Below are positions 1 to 8,709 of a stretch of DNA of 38,705 nt, in pieces; position 1 is the first letter of the stretch; every line of letters starts with the position of its first letter. The translations under genes were made by a program, and so were the position numbers. The DNA comes from Cupriavidus cauae. Its GTDB lineage: Bacteria; Pseudomonadota; Gammaproteobacteria; Burkholderiales; Burkholderiaceae. Location: NCBI RefSeq assembly GCF_008632125.1, contig NZ_VWRN01000044.1, positions 1 through 38,705 of the forward strand, written 5' to 3'. The notes under the pieces were generated by a model, which was not told where the DNA came from, made no database searches, and saw only the letters and a list, made by a program, of their open reading frames with translations.

Positions 1-3000
1 GCCGCGCGTCGCGGCGGAGCCGCCCGCCGATGCGAGCCCCACCCCTCGCAGCGCTGCCAGTGCCACCGATGGCACCGGCTCGCGCAGCTTTACCCCGCAG
101 AAGTTGGGCACGTGGCAATCGGTCAAGCTGGCCAGCCGCTTGACCTTCGACGCCGCGGTGGCGCAGGGCGCCCGGCTGCAGGACGGCGTGGTCAATCGGA
201 TGATGGACCGGGCGATGCAGCAGGCCGTCACCAAATACATGCGCGAGGCGGGGGAACGCAGCCGGCACGGCGACGCGCCGCCGGCGGCCAGCCGGACCAA
301 CACCAGCGGCCGCAGCCGCCGCCGCGCCGACGCACGCTCGGACGTACGCGGCGATGCCCGGCCCAATGTCCGCAGCGCGGTGTTCGCACATGGCGGCGGG
401 GGCCGTGCCGCCGTGCTGGAGGCCGCGCGCGCCGAGCCGTCGATCGTGCTGCAGAACGCGATCTCGCCGCTGGACCGCGTGTCCGGCATGGACGGCCGCG
501 CGATGTCGCTGTCCGTGCCCTATGGCGCCGAACTGGCGGCACGCGCGCTGCACGATGTCGACACGGTGCTGATCGCGACGTCGCCCGCCACGCTGCACGG
601 CGGCGCCGACACGCACGGTCCGCTCGGTGCGGTGTCGCTCGGCGCCTATCTGAGCGCGCTGGGCAAGGAAGTCGTCTACGTCACCGACCCCGCGCACGAG
701 GCGCTGCTGGCCGACCTGCTGCAAGGGGAGCTGGGCGTCGCCGATGCCCGCATCGAGACCTTCACCGCCACCGACTCGACGCGGGCCGCGCAGCAGGCGC
801 AGGCGCTGCTGGCCAAGTACCGGACCCAGGCCGTGGTCGCGGTCGAAGTGGCCGGGCGCAACCGCGTCGGCGAATACCGGCTGGCCAACGGCGAACGCCT
901 CGAGGGCGCGCCGCGGGTCGACCAGCTGCTGGTCGAGGCGAACGCCAAGGATCTGGTCACCGTGGCGATCGGTGCCGACAGCCATACCGCCGGCATGCGC
1001 TCCGCGCTGGAGCGCGCGATGACGTCGCTGCATGTCGAGCCGGCCGATATCGACCAATGGTCGGCGGTCGGCGCCAGCCATCCAGTGGTCGGCATGAACA
1101 CCAACCTGGCGGCGCAGGCAGTCGGCTTCGCGCTGCAGCGTGCCTCCGGCGCCGACCATGCGATGCCGTCGACCGAGCGCGTGGCCGCGATGATCGACCG
1201 CATGGCCGCGCTGCATGCCTATGACAGCATCACGCTCGAGCCCGGCGCGACCAGCATGCGCGGCCTCGACAAGCGCAGCTACCTGGGCGTGTACGAGCTG
1301 CTGCAGGCACAGGCCAAGCAGCTGCCCGAAGGCCTGGACCTGGCGCAGATGCTGGACGGCATGCAGCGCCGCTTCGTGCCGAAGGGCGTGGACCCGGAGC
1401 AGTTCGGCATCAAGGTGATCGACGACATCATCGAGGTCACGGTCTTCGATTCGAGCAACGGCGGCATCCTGGCTGCCATGAACATCGCCCGGCATATCTT
1501 CTCGATGACCGGCAAGCGCGTTCAGCTGGTCGCGTACGGCGATCACGCGGCGGGCACCTACGGCGGGCGCGCGCGCGACGACCTGATCCTCCGCGTCAAC
1601 GACGGCCTGCACGCGATGCACCAGCAGCAGGCCGACGCTAATGCGCTCGGCTGCAATACGGCGTGCATCACCTATCCGGAAGGCTGGCGCGGGCTGGACG
1701 AGCGCGATTTCATCAACCTGATCCATACCACCGCCCGCGCGATGAAGGCGGACGGCGGCCGCAATATCGCGCTGGTCGCCACGCCGGGCACCGTCAACAG
1801 CCATGCCTATCGCGACGCGGTGGGCGCGCTGCGCACCGGCCAGAACGTGCTGGAGATCGGCGCCAACGAGTGGGCCGCCGCGGTCAACGCGCTGCAGCAC
1901 CAGGCCACCGACGGGCCCGAGCTGGTGGCGATCCAGAAGCTGGTCGCCAAGTACATCAACGCCGATCGCATTCCTGCCGACACCGAGACGCTGTGGCTGT
2001 GCTGCACGCACTATCCCGCGCTGGCCAAGCTGATCCGCCAGCAGCTCGATGCCAGCGGCCTGGGCCACGTCAAGGTGATCGACCCGATGCAGTACCAGGC
2101 CAGGGCGCTGGTCGATCGGCTGATCGAGCGCGGCGTGCTCAAGCAGGAAGACCTGCTGCCGGAGCCGATCCCGTTCGAGGAGGTCAGTGCGCACGACATG
2201 CTCCCGCTGTTGGCGGTGACCACCGGGCGCGCCAGCGAGGTCGTGCGGCTGGCGCAAGGCATGACCGAGGATCCGCGGGCGCGCGCGTTCGGCGTGCCGG
2301 AGTTCAGCGCCAGCACGGACCCGGGCCAGATCCGCGGCATTCTCGACGCCAACCGGATGCCGGCCGCGATCGATGCGATGGTCACCGCGTATACCGGCCG
2401 CAATATCGACCGCCTGGCGATCCCGCAGGGGGCGCTGCGCGCTGCCGCCGCCATGGCCGATTCCGATGTCGAGCACATCGTGCTGCTGACGGGCTTCTCG
2501 GTGGCCGAGGGCATGCCCGAGACCGACGGGCCGCCGGGGACCGTGGCGCTGGGCGCGATGCTGCGCGACGGGGGCAAGCGCGTCAGCTATATCGTCGACT
2601 CGGCCAACCAGCCGATCCTCGAAGCGGCGCTGGCCGACATGGGGCAGCCGCTCGATTCGGTCCACGTGTTTGACGAGCATGCCGACAGCACGTCGCCGGT
2701 GGTGCGTGCGATGCTCGAGGAGATGCAGCCGGACCACGTGTCGTCGATCGAACTGCCGGGACGCACGGCGGCCGGCACCAAGCACAATATGCGCGGGGTC
2801 AACCTCGACGACTTCACGCCGGGAATCGACGCCTTCCTGAAGGCGGCGCAGGAGATGGGCATCGGCACGTCCTCGGTGGGCGACGGCGGCAACGAAGCGG
2901 GCATGGGCAATGTGGCGGCGTTCGTCCCGCTGGCGCCGGACGGCACGCCGATCGCCTCGACCGTCAGGACCGATATCCTGGTGACCGCCAGCGTGTCGAA

Positions 3001-6000
3001 CTGGGGCGCCTATGCGATCGGCGCGGCATTCCTGCGCCAGCTCGGCAAGGCCCATCTGATGCCCACCGAGAACCAGATCCTGTCGGCCATCGAGGCATCG
3101 GTCCACGCGGGCGCGGTCGACGGTGTGTCGCGGCAGCAGGTACCCACGGTCGACGGTTTCTCGCCGGAGGTCCATGCGGCGGTGTACCGCTTCCTGCGGC
3201 TCTGGGCCGGCGCCGACTCGGTCACCGGGCCGGGCGCGCCGGTGCCTGCGCTGATGGGCACCGCGATGCCGCGCCGCCAGCCTCGCGCGGTGCTGGAAGA
3301 CCTGTTTGCGCACGGGCTGCGCCGTCCCTTCCATGGCGCCGGTGAGGGCGGGCGGGGCAATGTCCAGCCGCGCCACGTTCCCCCGATCGTCGATCGCAGC
3401 TGGTCGCTGCGCGATGGCGTACCCGGCGACACGGCGATCGCCACGGTGATCGACAGCGTGCACGCGACCGGCGGCCGGCTTGCCGACGTCAAGTACGTGG
3501 CGGTGCGCGAAGCCGATTCTGTCAACGCCAGGCCGAAGGTGATCGGCGCCTTCGATTCGCCGCAGCAGGCCGCGGCGCAGCTCGACCGGCAGGCGGCGGT
3601 CGGCGTCAAGGTGCGGCTGCAGGTCGTGCCCGACGCGCAGTACCGGGCCGGCCGCGTGCCGTCCGCCGAGGATGCCATCGGCACCGTGCCGCTGTCGCGG
3701 CGCGATGGCCGCACCGTGCCGGGCGAAATCGCGCTGAACCGCGCCTACGAAGGCGATATCCGCGTGGCGCTGCCCGAGGGGTTCGCCGAAGGCAAGCCGC
3801 TGGTGCGCAACGAGGGCGGCGAGCGGATCGACGTGCTGCAGCAGCTGGGACATTTCCCGCGGGCGCGGGCCCATCTGGATCTCGCGGCCGAGGCGGGCTA
3901 CGTCACCTTCGACAACCGCGCGATGCCGATCTCGGTGCCGCAGGTGCCGGGCTATTTCACGGTGCGGGCCGAGGGCGCTTACCAGGGCGTGCGGATGGAC
4001 ATGGACGGCAGCGGCCGCCCGGACTACGACGCGGCGGCGCTGGCCGACCGGATCCGCTCGCATCCGGATTATCGCGAAGGCATGCCGGTACTGATCTACG
4101 ACTGCTTCGGCATGGACGGTCCGCTGCCACTGGCGCAGCAACTGGCCACCGCGCTGAACGCGCGCGTCCACGCGCCCGACGGCAAGTGGGAGATCCGCGG
4201 CTGGTATGGCGATGGCGATACGGTATTCGGCGGCGCGATGCACGTCGATGCGACGCCTGACGCCATGGCGCAGTCCGACGCACCGGTGCACAGCCACGGC
4301 GGACGCTTCTACGGTGCGATGCCGGCCCTGCCGATCGTCGGCGTCAACGAAGGCGGACGGGCGCTGCCCGAAAGCGCCTTCGTCATGCCGCGCGGCAATG
4401 CGCCGGCTCCCGTGCGCGCCGGCGACACCAACACCAACACCAACACCAACGCCAACGCCAGCCATCCGGCCGGCTGGCGTGCCATCCCGCCGCGCCATGC
4501 GGATGCGCGGTTCGGCGCGTCGCCGCTGAAGGTGATGGCGCCGGACGACTACAACGTCGTGCTGGGGCGCTTCGATCCCGAACGCGGCTTGCTCGACGCG
4601 GACGGCGAAGCGGTGGGCGCGCACCGGCTCGCGCTGGAACTTGCCGACGCGGGCAAGAAGGGCGCAGCGGTCGTGCTGGCGGTCGACGGCGGCAGCCAGC
4701 ATGCGCGGCACGCCTTTGCGCAGAAGGTGGCCGATGTGATGGGCGTCGACGTGATGCTGCCCGCGGCGGGCTTCAAGCTCGATACGCTGGAGCGCGCCGC
4801 AGGCCGGCCCGTGGACGTCAATACGGACGCCAATGCAGGCGGCCCGCCCAAGCCCGTCCTGAAGCTCGATCAGGACGGCGTCGCATGGCAAACGCTGCAG
4901 CCGCAACCGTATCGCCATGCCAACCGCAGCTTCGCGGTCGACGGTGTCGACGCGGTGCGGCTGATTCACGACGACGGCAGCCAGACGCCCGTCGATCTGG
5001 CCGACTATCTGGGCCCGCGGCTCGGCTCGGGCGCGATCAAGACGGTGTTTGCGCTGGGCAACAGCCATGCGGTGGGACTGGGCAACGACAGCATGATCGC
5101 GGCCTTCCCGATGGGCGCCGAACGCGAGGCGATGGCCCAGGTGCAGGCGCTGGGCATGCCGACGCTGCGCATCCATGGCGGCGACGGCGAGACGGTGCTG
5201 GGCCATCCGGCCATCGTCTATGAGCGCTATCTGGCCGGCAGCGCCGAGCTGCTCGACGGCAACGGCAATCTGCTGCCGCAGTACGCGGCACGGATGAACG
5301 CGCGCACGCTGCGCGATCTTGATGCGATCGAACACGGCATCGAGAACGGCGCGGACGGCCGCGGCCTGCTGCTGCAGGACGTCGAGTTCGCCTTCTTCGC
5401 CGACGGTAGCGTCAAGATCGCCGACGTGATGTCCGTCGAGCCCGGCGGCGGCCTGGCTGCGCATGGGCAGGCCGTGGTGACGGTGCTGGCCAAGATGCGC
5501 GAGGCCGCGCAGGCCAACGTCGCCCGCGTCGCGACCGATCCGCAGGGCGCGGTGCGCTCGGCCACGTTCCGGCATGGCGGCGAGCCGGAGCCCGATGGGG
5601 CGGCATCGCCGGAGCCGAACGAGTCGAGCGAGTCGGGTAAGTCGGCCGAGTCCGCCGAGCCGGCCGGGGCTGCGGATCCGGACAGCGCGGCCAAGGCAGC
5701 CAATGCCGCCAATGTCGCCAACGCGGCGCAGTCCGGAAAATCCGCCAAGCCGGTCCCAGAGCCTGAAGAGACCGCGGCCGCCGAGGCGGCTGCCCACTCC
5801 GGCGATCCTGCCGCCGATCCTGCCGGCGCAGCCAAGCCGGCACAGCCCGCGAGGCCCGATCCCGATACCGAGCAGCCGCCCGCCGCCGAGGGCGCCAGCC
5901 AGGCCGGCAAGCCGCCCCAGGCTGCCCCGCAGCCGGCACCGTCTTCATCGGCGCCCACGCCGACGCCGCGCCCATGGAAGCTGCGCGCCACCGTCGCCGC

Positions 6001-7435
6001 TTCGGTCGGCGGGGCCTTCGCCACCGGGGCCGCGGCCATGCCGTTCATGCCGACGCCCGGCACCGCCGCGGCGGTGGTGGTGGCCGGCTCCTGCTTCATC
6101 TATCGCGGCGGCGTCGCGGCCGGCCGCACGGCCTTCAGCAACCGCGTGATCCGCCACGTCGAGCGCCAGACCCCGGCCGACATTGTCTGGCTGCGCAAGG
6201 CCCTGACGGGCGACCGCGCGGCGATGTGGGGGATCAGTGAGAAAAATCGCGAGGCCTTCGCGAAGCATCTCGACGTTCTCGAACGCCATGTGAGCGCCGA
6301 AAACAGCAAGCCCTCGACGGAAGAGGTCGCGGCCGCGGTCCAGGCGCTGAAGCAGGCCGGCACGGCGCTGCTGACGCCGGACACCGTCGCCGGGCGCTTC
6401 AACGATGGCCTGCAGATCGGTACGCTGGCGATCAACAACGCCACCACGGTGACCTGGTTCATGCATCACGGCGTGGACCTCGGCAATGTCGCGACCTACA
6501 GCAACACGGCCTTCCTGGCGGCCAACGGCGTGCTGGCGACCTTCAATGTCGCCAACCGCATCGCCCACCACGCCAAGGTCAAGCTGCCCGCGCTGCCCGC
6601 CGCCCATACGCGCAAGTTCGTGATGAGCATGTATGCGGCCGGCGCGATCCCGCTGGCCGTCACGGACGTGATGACATACGGCGGCGTGGCCGGCGGCATC
6701 GGCGCGGCCAGCCTGGCGACCTTCGGCGTGGGCGCCTTCCTGCAGTCGCGCGTCGAGCGCGGCGTGGCCAACCGCGAGTTCAACAAGCTGGCGGCCGACA
6801 AGGGCGGCAATATCCAGCTCAAGCCGGACCAGTCGCTGCTGCCGCGCAAATGGGAGTTCTTCGGCCGCGCGATGCCGTATGGCCTGGTGCTGCTGGGCGG
6901 CGGCGTGATCGTCAACTTCGGCATGAAGATACTGCTGGAGACGCTGGGCAGCGACGAGGAAGACCAGCCGCGTACGCCGACGCCCGAGCCGACGCCGTCG
7001 TCGTCGACGCCATCGGTCCCGTCGACGCAGGACCCGTCGCCGACGCAGCCGGCGCCGCAGGAACCGCCGCGTTCGGCAACACCGTCCGAAGAGCCCAAGC
7101 CGCCGAGCAAGGAGCCGCCGACGACCACCGAACCGCCTCCGCAGAAGCCGGAGCCCCAGCCTCCGCAACACCCGCGGCCGCGCAACGGACGCGTAGTCGT
7201 GCAGCCTTACCATGCCGGCGTCGAGAGCGGGACGCTGTGGGGCATTGCGGCGACCAACCTGGATACGCTGCTGTCCGACGAGCAGAAAGAGGAGGCCGAT
7301 GCCGAGGCGATGACGACGGACCAGCAGGTCGCCGCCTACGCTCTGCGCGAGCTGATCAACCTGAATCCGCAGTACAACCTCGCGCAGAATCCGGACCACA
7401 TCGAGCCGGGATGGGAGCTGGACGTGACGCGGTAG
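1..7435 (+). CDS. Giant multidomain protein: tandem D-glutamate cyclase-like modules, glutamate racemase module, LysM-like C-terminus (5' partial)
   Basis: The frame is already open at base 2. The first in-window start-like codon, a TTG at 104, has no ribosome binding site and follows a Pro/Ala/Ser linker, so the true start lies upstream. Residues below count from that TTG. About 150-425 is a degenerate DUF4392 (D-glutamate cyclase) module. About 440-690 is a glutamate racemase module with DSSNGG (D449), GCNTA (C517) and CCTHYP (C634, H636), so both catalytic cysteines are present. About 785-1035 is an intact DUF4392 module with ETDGPPG, DGGNEAGMGN (from 927) and VSNWGAY (N966). About 1285-1360 resembles a C80-type cysteine protease segment (C1334), and about 1640-1780 is weakly kinase-like. 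An acidic, Ala-rich linker leads to hydrophobic stretches (about 1960-2280), a Pro-rich linker and a LysM-like end (TLWGIA, INLNPQ, PGWEL). The enzyme chemistry follows from family knowledge. Secretion or an effector role is inference. Confidence 0.85.
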   Translation, partial: PRVAAEPPADASPTPRSAASATDGTGSRSFTPQKLGTWQSVKLASRLTFDAAVAQGARLQDGVVNRMMDRAMQQAVTKYMREAGERSRHGDAPPAASRTNTSGRSRRRADARSDVRGDARPNVRSAVFAHGGGGRAAVLEAARAEPSIVLQNAISPLDRVSGMDGRAMSLSVPYGAELAARALHDVDTVLIATSPATLHGGADTHGPLGAVSLGAYLSALGKEVVYVTDPAHEALLADLLQGELGVADARIETFTATDSTRAAQQAQALLAKYRTQAVVAVEVAGRNRVGEYRLANGERLEGAPRVDQLLVEANAKDLVTVAIGADSHTAGMRSALERAMTSLHVEPADIDQWSAVGASHPVVGMNTNLAAQAVGFALQRASGADHAMPSTERVAAMIDRMAALHAYDSITLEPGATSMRGLDKRSYLGVYELLQAQAKQLPEGLDLAQMLDGMQRRFVPKGVDPEQFGIKVIDDIIEVTVFDSSNGGILAAMNIARHIFSMTGKRVQLVAYGDHAAGTYGGRARDDLILRVNDGLHAMHQQQADANALGCNTACITYPEGWRGLDERDFINLIHTTARAMKADGGRNIALVATPGTVNSHAYRDAVGALRTGQNVLEIGANEWAAAVNALQHQATDGPELVAIQKLVAKYINADRIPADTETLWLCCTHYPALAKLIRQQLDASGLGHVKVIDPMQYQARALVDRLIERGVLKQEDLLPEPIPFEEVSAHDMLPLLAVTTGRASEVVRLAQGMTEDPRARAFGVPEFSASTDPGQIRGILDANRMPAAIDAMVTAYTGRNIDRLAIPQGALRAAAAMADSDVEHIVLLTGFSVAEGMPETDGPPGTVALGAMLRDGGKRVSYIVDSANQPILEAALADMGQPLDSVHVFDEHADSTSPVVRAMLEEMQPDHVSSIELPGRTAAGTKHNMRGVNLDDFTPGIDAFLKAAQEMGIGTSSVGDGGNEAGMGNVAAFVPLAPDGTPIASTVRTDILVTASVSNWGAYAIGAAFLRQLGKAHLMPTENQILSAIEASVHAGAVDGVSRQQVPTVDGFSPEVHAAVYRFLRLWAGADSVTGPGAPVPALMGTAMPRRQPRAVLEDLFAHGLRRPFHGAGEGGRGNVQPRHVPPIVDRSWSLRDGVPGDTAIATVIDSVHATGGRLADVKYVAVREADSVNARPKVIGAFDSPQQAAAQLDRQAAVGVKVRLQVVPDAQYRAGRVPSAEDAIGTVPLSRRDGRTVPGEIALNRAYEGDIRVALPEGFAEGKPLVRNEGGERIDVLQQLGHFPRARAHLDLAAEAGYVTFDNRAMPISVPQVPGYFTVRAEGAYQGVRMDMDGSGRPDYDAAALADRIRSHPDYREGMPVLIYDCFGMDGPLPLAQQLATALNARVHAPDGKWEIRGWYGDGDTVFGGAMHVDATPDAMAQSDAPVHSHGGRFYGAMPALPIVGVNEGGRALPESAFVMPRGNAPAPVRAGDTNTNTNTNANASHPAGWRAIPPRHADARFGASPLKVMAPDDYNVVLGRFDPERGLLDADGEAVGAHRLALELADAGKKGAAVVLAVDGGSQHARHAFAQKVADVMGVDVMLPAAGFKLDTLERAAGRPVDVNTDANAGGPPKPVLKLDQDGVAWQTLQPQPYRHANRSFAVDGVDAVRLIHDDGSQTPVDLADYLGPRLGSGAIKTVFALGNSHAVGLGNDSMIAAFPMGAEREAMAQVQALGMPTLRIHGGDGETVLGHPAIVYERYLAGSAELLDGNGNLLPQYAARMNARTLRDLDAIEHGIENGADGRGLLLQDVEFAFFADGSVKIADVMSVEPGGGLAAHGQAVVTVLAKMREAAQANVARVATDPQGAVRSATFRHGGEPEPDGAASPEPNESSESGKSAESAEPAGAADPDSAAKAANAANVANAAQSGKSAKPVPEPEETAAAEAAAHSGDPAADPAGAAKPAQPARPDPDTEQPPAAEGASQAGKPPQAAPQPAPSSSAPTPTPRPWKLRATVAASVGGAFATGAAAMPFMPTPGTAAAVVVAGSCFIYRGGVAAGRTAFSNRVIRHVERQTPADIVWLRKALTGDRAAMWGISEKNREAFAKHLDVLERHVSAENSKPSTEEVAAAVQALKQAGTALLTPDTVAGRFNDGLQIGTLAINNATTVTWFMHHGVDLGNVATYSNTAFLAANGVLATFNVANRIAHHAKVKLPALPAAHTRKFVMSMYAAGAIPLAVTDVMTYGGVAGGIGAASLATFGVGAFLQSRVERGVANREFNKLAADKGGNIQLKPDQSLLPRKWEFFGRAMPYGLVLLGGGVIVNFGMKILLETLGSDEEDQPRTPTPEPTPSSSTPSVPSTQDPSPTQPAPQEPPRSATPSEEPKPPSKEPPTTTEPPPQKPEPQPPQHPRPRNGRVVVQPYHAGVESGTLWGIAATNLDTLLSDEQKEEADAEAMTTDQQVAAYALRELINLNPQYNLAQNPDHIEPGWELDVTR
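4427..4456 (+). repeat. Hexanucleotide repeat (ACCAAC-type), five units
   Basis: Four ACCAAC units followed by one GCCAAC encode alternating Thr/Asn and Ala/Asn inside the giant gene. They sit in a linker between the protease-like segment and the next folded stretch. The unit is a multiple of three, so changes in copy number would only lengthen or shorten the linker. Confidence 0.85.
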
Positions 7436-7615
7436 GGAAAGCGGGGAAGGGCCCGCACCGTAGCCGGGCTCAGATCGTGGCTCGGCTCAGCCCATCGCCG
7501 GGCCAGGGCGACCGCCTCGCTCACGCGGCGGCCGGGGCCCCGTGTTCGGCGAACGCGACCGCCGACCGCGAGGGGCGGAACGATGCGCGATGGTTGGGGG
7601 GGCCGCTCCAGGGTG

Positions 7616-8698
7616 TCAAGCCACGGCCCGGGCGGGCTCTGCCGCGGCGGCAAGCACGCAGCTGACGCGATGGCCGTCGCCCAGCGAGACGGGCTGCGGC
7701 ACGCGTTCCAGGCATTCGGCCCGCGCATGGGCGCACCGTGGCGCGAAGCTGCAACCGGCGGGCAGCGCGGCCAGATCCGGCGGCGATCCCGCAATGGCGG
7801 TCAGCCGCTCGCCACGTGCCATGCCGTGCTGGCGGCTTTGCAGCAGCGCGACGGTGTACGGATGGCGCGCATCGCGCAGCAGCGTCCGGATCGGACCTTC
7901 CTCGACGATGCGGCCGCCGTACATCACGGCGACACGGTCGGCGATCTCGACGGCCGCGCCGATATCGTGGGTCACGAATACGATCGACAGCCCGAGCGCG
8001 CGCTGCAGCTCGCGCAGCAGGATCAGCACCTGGATCTGCACGGTGGCATCGAGCGCGGTGGTGGGCTCGTCGGCCAACAGGATCTTCGGCCTGGCGGACA
8101 AGGCCAGCGCGATCATCGCGCGTTGGCGCATCCCCCCCGACAGCTCGTGGGGATAGGCCGCCAGGCGCCGCTCGGGGCTCTGGATGCGGACGGCCTCGAG
8201 CGCCTGCAGGGCCTGCTGGCGCGCTTGCGCGGCCGAGACGCGGGCATGCGCGCGGATACATTCGACGATCTGCTGGCCGATGGTGTAGACCGGGTCCAGC
8301 GCGAGCAAGGGTTCCTGGAACACCATGGCGACCGTGCCGCCGCGGATCCTGGCCAGGCCCCTGGCATCGAGCCGCATCAGGTCGGTGCCATCGATGCGGA
8401 TGTCGCCGGTCATCGTGGTGCGGCGGGGCGGATGCAGCCGCATCAGCGCGCGCAACGTCACGCTCTTGCCCGAGCCGGATTCGCCGATCAGCGCGACGGC
8501 CTCGCCCGGGGCCACCTGCAGCGAGACGCCGTTGACGGCGCGAATGGTCTTGCCGCCGGCGTCGAAGGCGACATGCAGGTCCCGCACGGCGATCATCGGC
8601 GTGGCGGTGGAAGGCGCGGCGGTGGAAGGGGGCGCGGACGAAGGCGCGGTGCAGGAAGGCGCGGCGTCCGGCGTCGATGCGGATACGGTGGATTGCAT
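7616..8698 (-). CDS. Peptide-type ABC transporter ATP-binding protein (DppD/OppD-like)
   Basis: This is a 360-residue ATPase of the peptide/nickel importer family. Walker A is GESGSGKS (72-79), the ABC signature is LSGGM (186-190) and Walker B ends in DE (210-211). The C-terminal extension holds the CSFAPRC cysteine cluster typical of the Opp/Dpp branch. It is the last gene of a five-gene minus-strand operon and starts 11 bases after the stop of the partner ATPase. The first 34 residues are a Ser/Thr/Pro/Ala-rich tail encoded by near-repeats of GGAAGGCGCGG, unusual for this family. A start at Met35 (base 8596) would give the usual length. It should energise the permease pair on the cytoplasmic side with its partner. 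The substrate cannot be read from sequence. Confidence 0.93.
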   Translation of the reverse strand: MQSTVSASTPDAAPSCTAPSSAPPSTAAPSTATPMIAVRDLHVAFDAGGKTIRAVNGVSLQVAPGEAVALIGESGSGKSVTLRALMRLHPPRRTTMTGDIRIDGTDLMRLDARGLARIRGGTVAMVFQEPLLALDPVYTIGQQIVECIRAHARVSAAQARQQALQALEAVRIQSPERRLAAYPHELSGGMRQRAMIALALSARPKILLADEPTTALDATVQIQVLILLRELQRALGLSIVFVTHDIGAAVEIADRVAVMYGGRIVEEGPIRTLLRDARHPYTVALLQSRQHGMARGERLTAIAGSPPDLAALPAGCSFAPRCAHARAECLERVPQPVSLGDGHRVSCVLAAAAEPARAVA

Positions 8699-8709
8699 GC
8701 CGGCCTCCG

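Noticed and set aside
104..106. TTG as the start codon of the giant gene
   Set aside because: There is no ribosome site, and the frame with similar linker composition is open to the left edge. It is only the first start-like codon inside the window.
5945..7399. A 484-codon open frame on the minus strand inside the giant gene
   Set aside because: It is antisense to clear coding sequence, extremely Arg-rich and without any domain pattern, as expected in GC-rich DNA.
7441..7480. A hairpin (GCCCG/CGGGC) after the giant gene as an intrinsic terminator
   Set aside because: The stem is only five bases and no T run follows, so it is not distinguishable from chance in this base composition.
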